Assembly: GCA_015243575.1 (NCBI GenBank)
Contig: CP042469.1
Span: forward strand, 3,624,929-3,688,928
From: Clostridiales bacterium
Lineage (GTDB): Bacteria > Bacillota > Clostridia > Peptostreptococcales > Anaerovoracaceae
DNA length: 64,000 bases
Direction of reading: 5' to 3'
Part shown: positions 27,007 to 36,098 of the stretch, in pieces
How the letters are laid out: each line of letters starts with the position of its first letter
Position numbering within the stretch: the stretch's first letter is position 1
Program-made: the position numbers and the translations under genes
Notes under the pieces: generated by a model
Database searches by the model: none
What the model saw: only the letters and a program-made list of their open reading frames with translations
Told to the model about the DNA's origin: nothing

Positions 27007-27960
27007 ATGATCTGGATTCCTTTTTTATGTCTTACCATAGGGCTTTTTTTTGGTCTGCGGAATTTATCAGAGAGGATCATGAAACAAATCGACAGGTTGA
27101 TCAATGCGGCGCTGGTGATTCTCATGGTGACCATAGGACTCAACATCGGAATCAATGATTCCGTCATGCTGAATTTGCCGCGAATTGGATTCAACTGCGT
27201 TATCATTTCATTGTCCGCGATTGGAATCAGTGTTTTGTTTACCCTTCTGACGGAAAAGACACTGCTTCCGCTGGATGCATTTATCCAGCGTCTTAACAGC
27301 GAAACTACTTCAGAAATAGGCCCTGCTCTTCACGAATCGGAACCTTCTGAAACTGGTTCTCCCCTCCTTTGGCTCATTCCCCTGAGCATCCTTACCGGAG
27401 TTGTCCTGGGGTACTATCTATTCCCTTCAAGCTTGGATTTTGTTCTGGGCTATCTTCTTACCGGTTCTCTTGTGGTGCTTTATACCAGTGTAGGAATCAG
27501 CCTTGGAGCCAATCGCAAGGTCTTCCGCTATATAAAACTGCTGGGTTTTCGTGTGATCTATCTTTCGGTAGCCATCTTTGCAGGAAGTGTATCTGCTGGT
27601 TTTCTTTCCGGTTTACTTCTTGGCCTCCCTCTTCAGATCACAGTGATGTCTGCCACCGGAATGAGCTATTACAGCATTACTGGCGCTTATATGACGCAGG
27701 TTTACGGAATCGAAGCTGGTACCTACGGTTTCGTCGTAAATGTTATGCGAGAGTTTTTTACTGTACTCCTGCTGCCGCTTCTCATCAAAATCAGCAAAGG
27801 AAGCTCGATTGCCGGAGGTGCTGCCGGAAACATGGATACCATGCTGGTTCCGGTCACAAAGCTAGTGGGAACAGAAGTCGGCCTCGTTGCTCTGATTACC
27901 GGCACGATTCTTACCTTTGCAGTTCCGTTTCTTCTGCCCCTGCTCTATCATATCATGTAA
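27007..27960 (+). CDS. lysO: LysO-family lysine exporter
   Basis: The 317-residue membrane protein has about eight to nine hydrophobic helices. The opening short helix, then a break, then LIILMVTIGLNIGIN-type segments, and the C-terminal GMSYYSITGAYMTQ and VVNVMREFFTVLLLPLL motifs match the LysO (YbjE, DUF340) family, which exports L-lysine and thialysine. In this organism it may also move ornithine-like cations. GGAGG lies 10 nt before the ATG. It follows the LytTR-type regulator in the same direction. Confidence 0.75.
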   Translation: MIWIPFLCLTIGLFFGLRNLSERIMKQIDRLINAALVILMVTIGLNIGINDSVMLNLPRIGFNCVIISLSAIGISVLFTLLTEKTLLPLDAFIQRLNSETTSEIGPALHESEPSETGSPLLWLIPLSILTGVVLGYYLFPSSLDFVLGYLLTGSLVVLYTSVGISLGANRKVFRYIKLLGFRVIYLSVAIFAGSVSAGFLSGLLLGLPLQITVMSATGMSYYSITGAYMTQVYGIEAGTYGFVVNVMREFFTVLLLPLLIKISKGSSIAGGAAGNMDTMLVPVTKLVGTEVGLVALITGTILTFAVPFLLPLLYHIM

Positions 27961-28056
27961 AAACTTGCAAATATTTGTCCACAATGCTGCTCAATCGTGA
28001 TAAAATAGGAAAGCATCTCGTTTCCCTGAAAACTTGGACTATGATGGAGTCACTAC

Positions 28057-29589
28057 ATGGAATTGAATAATTTGCTTTCTGCACTGTCCCTTGTGGCTGT
28101 ATATGCATATTTGCATATAGGTGTTTTTGCGTTGCTAAAAAACCGTAACTCAATTATTAATAAAGTGTTTTTCGCTCTTTGTATCGCCTATGCGATCTGG
28201 TCCTTCGCTTATTCCTTTGCTTATCTAGCAGATACTCCCCGAGATTTTTCTCTTTGGAATAAGGTCGCTGCATTTGGCTGGTGCAGCTTCAGCGCATTCA
28301 CACTTTATTTGGTACTGCTTCTCACGGAAAATCGTTTTTCTAGTAGATATATCATTTTTTTTCTATTTCTTCCAAGCGCAATCTTTCTCCTTATGGCACT
28401 CTTTTTGTTCGGTCCCGAAATGGATACGCCGCCTCTGATTTCCGGAATTTTTTATATAGGAGATTTTATCTACAACTTTGTCTACACCGCACTCTGCATC
28501 TATCTTCTGGCACGCTGGGGCAATCGCTCTGATAGTTTAAGAGTAAAGAAACAGGCCCGGATTCTTGTTTTATCTGGCTTAATTCCTTTTTCTCTCAACC
28601 TGCTAACCCAAACAATCCTTCCCTTCTTTGGATTCAAAGGACTTCCGCTCATGGGACAGATTTATGCGGTTTTCATGGTCTTGGGCACTTACCTTGTAAT
28701 TACGAAATATAAACTGATGCGTATCACAGGAAATATTATTTTAGATGAAGTCGAAAACAAAATTATAGAGCTTGTCATTCTTCTGAATGACAAAGGAGAA
28801 TTCATACAGGTCTCAAAGCATGTTCTGAAGCTATTAGGCTTTGAGGAATCAGAACTTTTGGGGAAACAAATCTCCATCCTTTTTCGTGAGGAGGATCGGG
28901 ATAGAGTTACACTGGAAACTCTGAGGCAGGAAAATGAGTATGAAGACGTTCAGATCTGCACCAGGAGCGGCGAGACCATACCGGTTCACATTATGAGTGT
29001 TCCTATCAACGATCAGGCTTTAAACGAGTTCCTGGGAGTCCTGCTTATCGTGCGGGATATCCGGAAGGAATATGAGCTTCGAGCAATCAATGCCGAGCTG
29101 CATGAAAGAACCATACGAGACAGTTTAACCAATCTTTACAACCATCAGCATTCTCTGGAGCTTCTTACCGCGGAGATCAATAAACATCGTCAGAATCCTG
29201 AAGCAGGCATGCTATCTATTATGATGCTGGATATTGATCACTTCAAAAAAATAAATGACACGCACGGTCATTTATATGGAGACTACATCATAAGAACAGT
29301 CTCCGATATCATGCGCAAAAATGTGGGCTGCCGGGGCTATGTAGGCAGATTCGGCGGAGAAGAGTTTATCATTATTCTACCGGACACAGAGCTCAGCGAT
29401 GCATGTACTATTGGTGAAGAAATTCGAAGAGAGGTCTACCGATATTCCTATACCGAACAGATGCCGGTAACCGTCAGCATTGGCGTCTCCCAGCTGCAGG
29501 ACGAAACTGCAATGCAGCTTCTTAAAAAAGCGGATGATCTGCTTTACATTGCAAAACAGGGCGGTAGAAATCGAGTTAAATGTGAATAG
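28057..29589 (+). CDS. Membrane diguanylate cyclase with 7TM, PAS and GGDEF domains
   Basis: The 510-residue protein has about seven membrane helices in residues 1-220 (histidine-kinase N-terminal 7TM type), a PAS domain at about 225-335, and a GGDEF domain at about 345-508 with the active-site sequence GRFGGEEF. No RxxD inhibitory site is seen at the usual distance before it. It should make cyclic di-GMP from two GTP in response to a membrane or PAS-bound signal. GGAG lies 7 nt before the ATG. No other cyclic di-GMP gene is in the window. Confidence 0.9.
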   Translation: MELNNLLSALSLVAVYAYLHIGVFALLKNRNSIINKVFFALCIAYAIWSFAYSFAYLADTPRDFSLWNKVAAFGWCSFSAFTLYLVLLLTENRFSSRYIIFFLFLPSAIFLLMALFLFGPEMDTPPLISGIFYIGDFIYNFVYTALCIYLLARWGNRSDSLRVKKQARILVLSGLIPFSLNLLTQTILPFFGFKGLPLMGQIYAVFMVLGTYLVITKYKLMRITGNIILDEVENKIIELVILLNDKGEFIQVSKHVLKLLGFEESELLGKQISILFREEDRDRVTLETLRQENEYEDVQICTRSGETIPVHIMSVPINDQALNEFLGVLLIVRDIRKEYELRAINAELHERTIRDSLTNLYNHQHSLELLTAEINKHRQNPEAGMLSIMMLDIDHFKKINDTHGHLYGDYIIRTVSDIMRKNVGCRGYVGRFGGEEFIIILPDTELSDACTIGEEIRREVYRYSYTEQMPVTVSIGVSQLQDETAMQLLKKADDLLYIAKQGGRNRVKCE

Positions 29590-29643
29590 CTATGGATGGC
29601 AGCAGCGCTGTGATCAGCCGCTGTAATCAACACTTATTACATT

Positions 29644-29919
29644 TTACTTACTTTTTTTCTTAGTTACTGCGGTAATCTGTCTGTAAGCGCCGGCGATTCC
29701 TCCGACGATACCAAGGCAGACAAGGAGAATCAAAAAAACCACTTTTGTTCCGAATTTTTCATCCAGCCAGTGCCCTCCTATTGCTCCCAAAAGAATGGGA
29801 ATTGCCATAGTAAGCCCCAGCTGAGAAAATAAGACCAAGGCTTCGAGTCCCGCCTGCGGGCTGGTCTTTTCTGGTCTCTCATCCGAATTTTCTTTCTTAG
29901 ATTGTTCTTTACTTTTCAA
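29644..29919 (-). CDS. AtpZ/AtpI-family small membrane protein
   Basis: The 91-residue protein has a charged N-terminus and two membrane helices with the family motifs GLTMAIPILLGAIGGHWLDEKFGT and LLVCLGIVGGIAGAYRQI. AtpZ proteins normally lie before ATP synthase genes and assist assembly or ion transport; here no atp genes are adjacent. Translation probably starts at a TTG with GGAGG 8 nt upstream. It is divergent from a micro-peptide gene. Confidence 0.8.
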   Translation of the reverse strand: MKSKEQSKKENSDERPEKTSPQAGLEALVLFSQLGLTMAIPILLGAIGGHWLDEKFGTKVVFLILLVCLGIVGGIAGAYRQITAVTKKKSK

Positions 29920-30027
29920 AACAAATCCTCCCTGACCTTATTTTTTCCTTCGCGGTGTTTTCCTGTCCAAAATGTGGTATACTGTACAAAAGAAAAACAG
30001 GAGCACAAAATAGAAGGAGGTGTCTAC

Positions 30028-30132
30028 ATGAAAGGTATCGCAAAGGCAAGTTTCATTTTAAGCATCGTTACTGTTTGCGTTGGTGCGGCCGCCGTAGTTT
30101 TAAGCGCTATACAGCTGAATAATGAACGTTAG
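30028..30132 (+). CDS. 34-residue hydrophobic micro-protein
   Basis: An AAGGAGGTG ribosome site precedes an ATG for a 34-residue peptide starting MKGIAKASFILSIVTVCVGA and ending in a charged NNER. It is one membrane helix with a positive N-terminus. TATACT at 29978-29983 is a possible -10. I do not recognise a family. The strong ribosome site and compact helix make it more credible than a chance frame. Confidence 0.55.
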   Translation: MKGIAKASFILSIVTVCVGAAAVVLSAIQLNNER

Positions 30133-30146
30133 AAATACCCATCACA

Positions 30147-30893
30147 CTACAGATATTTTTTGAGAACAATAGAGATACGATCTTTTCTGGTGACACCTCC
30201 TATTGCTTGGAGCAGGATTTTTCCTTTGCCCCGAAGCACGAGTCTGTCACCTTCTTTCATTTGACGATCTGCTTTTTCCGTCTGGAGGCCGTTCACATAC
30301 ACCAAACCTGCGGAAATTGCCTCCATGGCCCTGCCCCTTGAAAGCGAAAATCCCGATGAGATTAAGTTGTCAAGCCGCAGAGACGCCACGGTGTCCCTTT
30401 TTTCCTCAAAGCTTCCCTCTGGTACGATAATCTGCGACGTATCAATCACTTCTCCCCGGAGGGAAGTCCGTCCGGCCTTATCAAAATGATAAAGAAGAAA
30501 TTCGGACATATCTTTTAGGATCACGATATCGGCACCGTCCTCCCGCACAAGAATATCGCCGATGATTTCCCGCTTAATACCCAATCCGGTCAATGCCCCA
30601 AGATAGTCTCTATGAGAAAGGGGTCTGCGGCCGTCCTGGTGAATCCGAAGCAGTGCGAGAGGGTTTGCATCCTCAAGGGTTGCATAATCCGGAAGGAAGA
30701 CCGCTGCAGTGCGCTCGGCATCGACATAACCGCCGTAAAACGCATACTGAAGCCCTGGATATCTCCTGCAGATCCCTTCTGCCAGCGTTCGTTGCCTCAT
30801 ATCTAAAAATGTTGTGTGGGTTGTTATATAATACTCCTGGCATTGATTGATTTTGTCCTCAATGCCGGCAAGCAGAATTGCATCCTCTTTCAT
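30147..30893 (-). CDS. ylmH: YlmH-family S4-domain RNA-binding protein
   Basis: The 248-residue protein has the YlmH layout: an N-terminal region with YAFYGGYVDAERTAAVFLPDY, a central KREIIGDILV segment, and a C-terminal S4 domain (LDNLISSGFSLSRGRAMEAISAGLVYVNG). YlmH homologues act on stalled or split ribosomal complexes and lie in the cell-division cluster in Bacillus; here it is alone. It is convergent with the micro-protein gene, 14 bp apart. Confidence 0.9.
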   Translation of the reverse strand: MKEDAILLAGIEDKINQCQEYYITTHTTFLDMRQRTLAEGICRRYPGLQYAFYGGYVDAERTAAVFLPDYATLEDANPLALLRIHQDGRRPLSHRDYLGALTGLGIKREIIGDILVREDGADIVILKDMSEFLLYHFDKAGRTSLRGEVIDTSQIIVPEGSFEEKRDTVASLRLDNLISSGFSLSRGRAMEAISAGLVYVNGLQTEKADRQMKEGDRLVLRGKGKILLQAIGGVTRKDRISIVLKKYL

Positions 30894-31096
30894 TTGCTCT
30901 TCGGTTCCTTTTCATTTCACAGTATTTATGTTATGATACCAGCATTGGCTGACAAAGTCCAATACTCCTGAAGCAGGGAAATTTGTCATCCGATCCTATT
31001 ATACCAGTTTTATTGACAGATAAAAATAGCACCGACCGTTCAGTAATTAAATCGCTCTTTACTGAACCTACGATGCTGACAGAAAGGCAGAACCAT

Positions 31097-31363
31097 ATGA
31101 CCTATACGTTTAAAACAAAGGGAACCTGCTCCTCCCATATCGAATTGGAGCTGGAAGGAAATATTGTTAAGGAAATCAAGTTCATCAGAGGCTGTAACGG
31201 AAATGCCCAGGGTATTGCCAAGCTGGCAGCGGGCATGACCGTCGAAGAAATCAAAGAAAAGCTTGGGGGCATTCGCTGTGATGGAAAATCAACATCATGT
31301 CCCGATCAGTTGGCAAAAGCCGTGGAAATGGCATACAACGAACGTTTAGGAGATGCTGACTAA
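31097..31363 (+). CDS. TSCPD-domain protein (TIGR03905 type)
   Basis: The 88-residue protein starts MTYTFKTKGTCSSHIELELE and contains FIRGCNGNAQGIAKLAAGM and CDGKSTSCPDQLAKA, the small TSCPD domain also found at the C-terminus of B12-dependent ribonucleotide reductases. The conserved cysteines (about residues 10, 36, 62 and 67) suggest zinc or redox chemistry. The open frame extends 38 codons upstream, but family alignment and the AAAGG site support the ATG at 31097. Confidence 0.8.
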   Translation: MTYTFKTKGTCSSHIELELEGNIVKEIKFIRGCNGNAQGIAKLAAGMTVEEIKEKLGGIRCDGKSTSCPDQLAKAVEMAYNERLGDAD

Positions 31364-31390
31364 CATGCGATGATGACTAACAAAAGCAGA

Positions 31391-32134
31391 CTATTTTTCA
31401 CGTACATAAATTAATTTGTTGTTGGACCCATTGATCCGTTCCGATTTGATATCAAATAAATCCAAGGACTTTATAAAAGGCGTAAACTTATTAAAGCCAA
31501 AATTTCTCACATCAAAGTCAGGATATCTCTTCTGGAGCTTATTTCCGATATCGCCGATGAAAATCCATTCATCTTCATCAGAATTCTCCTGAGCAATGGT
31601 GATAATTGCTTTCTTGATGGTTTCAAAATTGGTCATCTTGTCTTCATCCGGCTCTTCCTTGCGGATCTGGGCCGGAGCCTCCGCAGGCTTGTCCGCCATA
31701 GCAAGCAGATCCAGATATTTAAATTTGTTGCAAGCGGAGATAAAAGCCTTTGGCGTCTTGCTTTCACCCATACCAACAACGTCCATTCCCGATTCCCGAA
31801 GTCTTGACGCAAGACGTGTAAAGTCGCTGTCGCTGGAGACAATACAGAACCCTTCCACATTTCCGGAGTATAGAATATCCATGGCATCAATGATCATCGC
31901 TGAGTCTGTTGCATTTTTCCCCGTAGTGTATCCATACTGCTGGATCGGGGTAATAGAATGCTCAAGGAGCACACTCTTCCATGATGCAAAAGTCGGCTTG
32001 GTCCAGTCCCCGTATATTCTCTTATATGTGGCAATTCCATCATTGGATATCTCGTCTAATATAAATTTAATGTATTTGTCAGATACATTATCCGCATCGA
32101 TCAATACTGCATATCGCTTGTCCCGATCGTTCAT
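31391..32134 (-). CDS. NYN-domain protein with C-terminal OST-HTH/LOTUS domain
   Basis: The 247-residue protein has a PIN-like NYN nuclease domain at residues 5-150 with the acidic residues in AVLIDADNVS, NATDSAMIIDAMD and IVSSDSDFTRLA, and a C-terminal domain at about 170-247 (IGDIGNKLQKRYPDFDVRNFGFNKF) that matches the OST-HTH RNA-binding fold. It is probably a ribonuclease acting on structured or small RNAs. GGAGAGG precedes the ATG. It is convergent with the TSCPD gene. Confidence 0.85.
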   Translation of the reverse strand: MNDRDKRYAVLIDADNVSDKYIKFILDEISNDGIATYKRIYGDWTKPTFASWKSVLLEHSITPIQQYGYTTGKNATDSAMIIDAMDILYSGNVEGFCIVSSDSDFTRLASRLRESGMDVVGMGESKTPKAFISACNKFKYLDLLAMADKPAEAPAQIRKEEPDEDKMTNFETIKKAIITIAQENSDEDEWIFIGDIGNKLQKRYPDFDVRNFGFNKFTPFIKSLDLFDIKSERINGSNNKLIYVREK

Positions 32135-32256
32135 TTTATCCGCCTCTCCTTCCGTTTTCTGTTCATATTCTTTAACATATAAAACCTTGATCTCTAAATA
32201 ATGCTCTACGATTTTTAATCTGCATCCCTAAATTTTATTGCCCTCTTTTCAATTTT

Positions 32257-32916
32257 TTACACAGATTTCATCAGCAAGGCTAAAATCTGACCAGGCTGAT
32301 CCACGATATAATCTGCCCCTTCTGCAATTAAAAGTTCTTTTGCACGAAAGCCCCAAGTTACGCCGACACTTTTTAATCCGGCATTTCGAGCTGTGATAAT
32401 ATCGGTATCGGAATCGCCCACATACAGGGTTTTTTCGGGCAGAGCACCAAGCTGTCTCATGACTTCAAAAACATTATCCGGTGCTGGCTTTTTCTTTCGC
32501 TCATGGTTGTCCCCTGTGGCCGCATCAACGATGCCATCAAAGAACATCCGGCACATTTCTCTTGTCGCTTCATCCGGCTTGTTGGAAACAACGCCTATTT
32601 TAAAGTCTTGCTTCTTCAGTTCTTTCAGTAACTCCATGATTCCTTCGTAAGGGCTGGTACTGTTGTTCATATTCGTAACGTAATGGCTGCGAAACAATTC
32701 AATACAGCGGGAGACCTCTTCCTCTGGAGAGGATTCTGGAAGGGATCTTGTGATCAGCATCTTTGCACCGTCACCGATAAATCCCCTGATTTCTTCCATC
32801 GTTCGAAGCGCATACCCCTCCTGCTTCATGATGGCGTTAACGCTTTCATACAGATCATCAAGGGTATTTAGTAGAGTGCCGTCCAGGTCAAAAAGTACTG
32901 TGTCATATTTCATCAT
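32257..32916 (-). CDS. HAD-family phosphatase (phosphoglycolate phosphatase / PpaX-like)
   Basis: The 219-residue protein has HAD subclass IA motifs: FDLDGTLLNT with the nucleophile aspartate, a helical cap, VVSNKPDE as motif II, the lysine region ERKKKPAPDN, and YVGDSDTDIITARNAG. It hydrolyses small phosphoesters such as phosphoglycolate or pyrophosphate. Two adjacent ATG codons follow an AGGAG site; the first is 4 nt and the second 7 nt from it, so the second may be used. Confidence 0.85.
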   Translation of the reverse strand: MMKYDTVLFDLDGTLLNTLDDLYESVNAIMKQEGYALRTMEEIRGFIGDGAKMLITRSLPESSPEEEVSRCIELFRSHYVTNMNNSTSPYEGIMELLKELKKQDFKIGVVSNKPDEATREMCRMFFDGIVDAATGDNHERKKKPAPDNVFEVMRQLGALPEKTLYVGDSDTDIITARNAGLKSVGVTWGFRAKELLIAEGADYIVDQPGQILALLMKSV

Positions 32917-33102
32917 CTATCTCCTATTCTTCCCAATATTCTACCATATTTGTACCCCGTTTTCTAATAGGTAATTTATTTTTTCAGTTAAGAACTCCCA
33001 GGGCGCTCTATCCATTCCAATTCAACCGTTCCATGTTTACAAACAGGTAAAATTGGCATATAATAGCAAGAACGCAATATCTGAAAAGAAACGGGAGCCG
33101 AG

Positions 33103-34281
33103 ATGAGAAAAATATTAATCAGAACCTTTGTAAAAGATTATGAAAATAGTAAGGACCCAAAAGTACGGGAAAGCTATGGCCGCCTTGCAGGCCTTGTGGG
33201 CGTATTTACCAATCTGTTTCTTTGTGCATCAAAAATCGCTATTGGCAGCCTTGTCGGCAGCATCGCCATCATAGCCGATGGGGTAAACAATTTGGCGGAT
33301 ACTTCTTCCTCGATCATTACACTGGTGGGCTTTAAGCTCGCTTCCCTGCCAAGCGACAAGGAACACCCTTATGGACATGCCCGATTTGAATATCTCACCG
33401 GAATGGCAATCTCCCTTTTGATTATTCTGCTTGGAGGGAAACTCTTTACTACCTCCTTTGATAAAGTGCTGAACCCGGATACGCTTCAGTTCAGCCCCAT
33501 CATAGTTCTGGTACTGGTTATGGCCATCGGTATCAAGATATGGCAAACTCGCTTTAACGCAGTAATCGGAGAAGAGATTCATTCAACCACCTTAAAAGCC
33601 ACCGCCACTGACAGCAGAAATGATGTGATTGCCACCAGTGCCGTACTGCTTAGCATCCTAACCGGAAAAATCACAGGCCTTCAGCTGGACGGCTATATGG
33701 GTTGTATTGTGGCTCTTTTTATCATCTATTCCGGAATCCAGCTAATCAGAGAAACTTCCAGTCCATTGCTGGGAAAAGCGCCGGATCCCGAATTGGTTCA
33801 TGAAATCGAGGAACGAATCTGTTCACACGAAGGGGTACTCGGAATCCACGATCTGGTCGTCCACGATTACGGCCCCGGGCGGATTTTTGCCTCTGTTCAT
33901 GTGGAAGTAGATGCCTATGGCGATTTGATTCATAGCCACGATGTCATTGATAATATTGAGCGAACCATCAGCCACGATTTGAAACTTCATCTTGTAGTTC
34001 ACATGGATCCATTGGAAACCCAAGACCCTCTAACGAAGGATCTCAATGCGAGAATTGGCGGCATCCTTGCCGATCTGGACGGTGTCATTGGCTATCATGA
34101 CCTGAGAGTCGTGGCAGGATATACCCACAGCAACATCATATTTGATATCGTCATCTCTCCGGAATGTAAGCTGGCAGAGAATTATATCAAGGATTATGTT
34201 CAGGAACAGCTTCAGCTGCTGGATAAGACCTATTATGTTGTGATAACCTTCGACAAAAGTTATGTTCAGAATAATATTTAA
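33103..34281 (+). CDS. Cation diffusion facilitator transporter
   Basis: The 392-residue protein has six membrane helices and the paired metal motifs of CDF exporters: IADGVNNLAD in helix 2 and ATDSRNDV in helix 5, with HPYGHARFEYL between helices 2 and 3. The C-terminal part (from about 215) holds one CDF cytoplasmic domain plus an extra region of about 85 residues that looks like a second copy of that fold (LRVVAGYTHSNIIFDIVIS). It exports Zn, Fe or Mn ions in exchange for protons. It ends 14 bp before the diaminopropionate ammonia-lyase gene, so the two are co-transcribed. Confidence 0.9.
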   Translation: MRKILIRTFVKDYENSKDPKVRESYGRLAGLVGVFTNLFLCASKIAIGSLVGSIAIIADGVNNLADTSSSIITLVGFKLASLPSDKEHPYGHARFEYLTGMAISLLIILLGGKLFTTSFDKVLNPDTLQFSPIIVLVLVMAIGIKIWQTRFNAVIGEEIHSTTLKATATDSRNDVIATSAVLLSILTGKITGLQLDGYMGCIVALFIIYSGIQLIRETSSPLLGKAPDPELVHEIEERICSHEGVLGIHDLVVHDYGPGRIFASVHVEVDAYGDLIHSHDVIDNIERTISHDLKLHLVVHMDPLETQDPLTKDLNARIGGILADLDGVIGYHDLRVVAGYTHSNIIFDIVISPECKLAENYIKDYVQEQLQLLDKTYYVVITFDKSYVQNNI

Positions 34282-34295
34282 AAAGGAGAATAAAG

Positions 34296-35525
34296 ATGGA
34301 TATCACCGAATCAAAGCTGGGCATCCGGCTCCTTGCAAACGAACAGTGCTGTGACACGAACTTTCCTGACTTTCTTTCGGAAGCGAACGTTTCCCATATC
34401 CGCCGGTTTCATGAGACGGTGCCCGATTATCGGTCTACGCCCCTCGTATGCCTTGACGCACTGGCCAGCCATCTGGGTGTAGGGAAAATTTACATAAAGG
34501 ATGAATCCAAACGGTTCGGCCTGAATGCATTTAAAAGCCTGGGCGGCTTATATGCGGTAACCCGCGTAATCTGCAGAGAGCTGGATCTGGATATCAAGCA
34601 GGTTACCTTTCCGCAGCTTCAGACTCCTGATGTCAAGCAGAAAATCAGCAATATGGTTTTCATTACAGCTACCGACGGGAATCATGGAAGGGGCATTGCC
34701 TGGGCCGCTTCCCGATATGGCTGTAAATCCTATATCTACATGACGAAAGGAACGGCGCAAAGCCGTGTAGATGCGGTCTATGCAGCGGGGGCGGAAGAAG
34801 TCATCGTCACCGAAGTCAATTATGACGATACCGTAAAGCTGGCTGCAAAACGCGCTGAGGACTGCGGCTGGACGCTGGTACAGGATACTGCCTGGGAAGG
34901 ATATGAGGAAATTCCCTCTTGGATTACCCAGGGCTATACCACAATGGGCGCAGAGATGCTGGAGCAGCTCGGGTTGGAAGGCATACAGAAACCAAGCCAT
35001 CTGTTTCTTCAGTCCGGTGTGGGTTCCTTCGCTGGAGGAATATTGGGATATTACGCCTGCCGATTCGATGGCAAACCTCCCATAACCACCATTGTAGAAC
35101 CGGTCAACGTGGCCTGTGTGATGGAATCTGCGCTGGCTGCCGATGGCAACCCTCATGCAGTTGCAGGAATCCAGGAGACCATTATGGCAGGCCTTAATTG
35201 CGGAGATCCCTGCCTCACAACCTGGCACATCCTGAGAGATTGGTCCTCTTTCTTTGCTGCCTGTCCTGATTTTGTAACGGCAAAAGGAATGCGTACACTG
35301 GCAAATCCGTTGGGGAAGGACCCAAAGATTATTTCCGGTGAATCGGGCGCGGTAGGATTGGGTTTATTGTCCCTCCTCATGGAGCGGAGTGAACTAGCGG
35401 GGATGCGAACCCAGATGGGCATTGATCAGCATTCGGTAATCCTGTTGGTCAGCACCGAAGGTGATACGGATCCGACTGGCTACCGTGAGGTAATTTATGA
35501 TGGAAAATGCCCTGTCCCCCAATAG
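34296..35525 (+). CDS. dpaL: Diaminopropionate ammonia-lyase
   Basis: The 409-residue fold-type II PLP enzyme has the cofactor lysine at about position 80 in FGLNAFKSLGG, the ATDGNHGRGIAWAA loop that holds the substrate carboxylate, and a glycine-rich phosphate site (SGVGSFAGGILGYY). Length and motifs match DpaL/YgeX, which converts 2,3-diaminopropionate to pyruvate and two ammonia. AAAAAGGAG precedes the ATG. It probably serves amino acid fermentation, and lies in a transcript with the CDF transporter. Confidence 0.9.
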   Translation: MDITESKLGIRLLANEQCCDTNFPDFLSEANVSHIRRFHETVPDYRSTPLVCLDALASHLGVGKIYIKDESKRFGLNAFKSLGGLYAVTRVICRELDLDIKQVTFPQLQTPDVKQKISNMVFITATDGNHGRGIAWAASRYGCKSYIYMTKGTAQSRVDAVYAAGAEEVIVTEVNYDDTVKLAAKRAEDCGWTLVQDTAWEGYEEIPSWITQGYTTMGAEMLEQLGLEGIQKPSHLFLQSGVGSFAGGILGYYACRFDGKPPITTIVEPVNVACVMESALAADGNPHAVAGIQETIMAGLNCGDPCLTTWHILRDWSSFFAACPDFVTAKGMRTLANPLGKDPKIISGESGAVGLGLLSLLMERSELAGMRTQMGIDQHSVILLVSTEGDTDPTGYREVIYDGKCPVPQ

Positions 35526-35630
35526 AACGTATAAATCCCAATCACGAATGATAAGCCAGTAAATCAGAGCTCTGACTTAATAGCCAAAGAACAGAATCAT
35601 GAACTTCAAGAGAAAGGAAAGGAGATTTAT

Positions 35631-36095
35631 ATGGCAAATGTATTTTACTATGAATTAAAATTAGGCCCAATTGGAATTGCGGAATCTGATGACAAGATTA
35701 CACATTTATTCTTTCAGAATGAGGCCTTTTCTCCTGAAGGATATACCCATGGGGAAACTGCCGTTCTTACCGAAGCGGCGAAGCAGCTAAAAGAGTATTT
35801 TGATGGTCAGCGTAAAGAATTTGAACTTCCCCTTGCTCCAGCGGGAACGGAATTTATGCAGCGTGTCTGGAACGCCCTTCTGCAAATCCCCTATGGAGAA
35901 ACCCGCAGCTATAAGCAAATCGCTAAGATGGCAGGAAACGAAAAAGCATGCCGTGCGGTTGGTATGGCAAACAACAGAAATCCGATCTCCATCTTTATTC
36001 CCTGTCACCGGGTCATCGGTGCAAACGGTGCGTTGGTAGGATACGGAGGCGGGCTGGACAAAAAGATCTTTCTCCTCGAACTGGAACGTCGTTAA
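35631..36095 (+). CDS. ogt: Methylated-DNA--protein-cysteine methyltransferase
   Basis: The 154-residue protein has the active-site sequence IFIPCHRVIGANGALVGYGGG with the acceptor cysteine, the helix-turn-helix region IPYGETRSYKQIAKMAG, and the asparagine hinge MANNRNP. It removes alkyl groups from O6-alkylguanine by transfer to itself. AAGGAG precedes the ATG. It ends 3 bp from the convergent TetR-type gene. Confidence 0.95.
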   Translation: MANVFYYELKLGPIGIAESDDKITHLFFQNEAFSPEGYTHGETAVLTEAAKQLKEYFDGQRKEFELPLAPAGTEFMQRVWNALLQIPYGETRSYKQIAKMAGNEKACRAVGMANNRNPISIFIPCHRVIGANGALVGYGGGLDKKIFLLELERR

Positions 36096-36098
36096 GAC

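Noticed and set aside
34548-35228. 226-codon minus-strand frame
   Set aside because: Antisense to the diaminopropionate ammonia-lyase gene; no ribosome site or domain.
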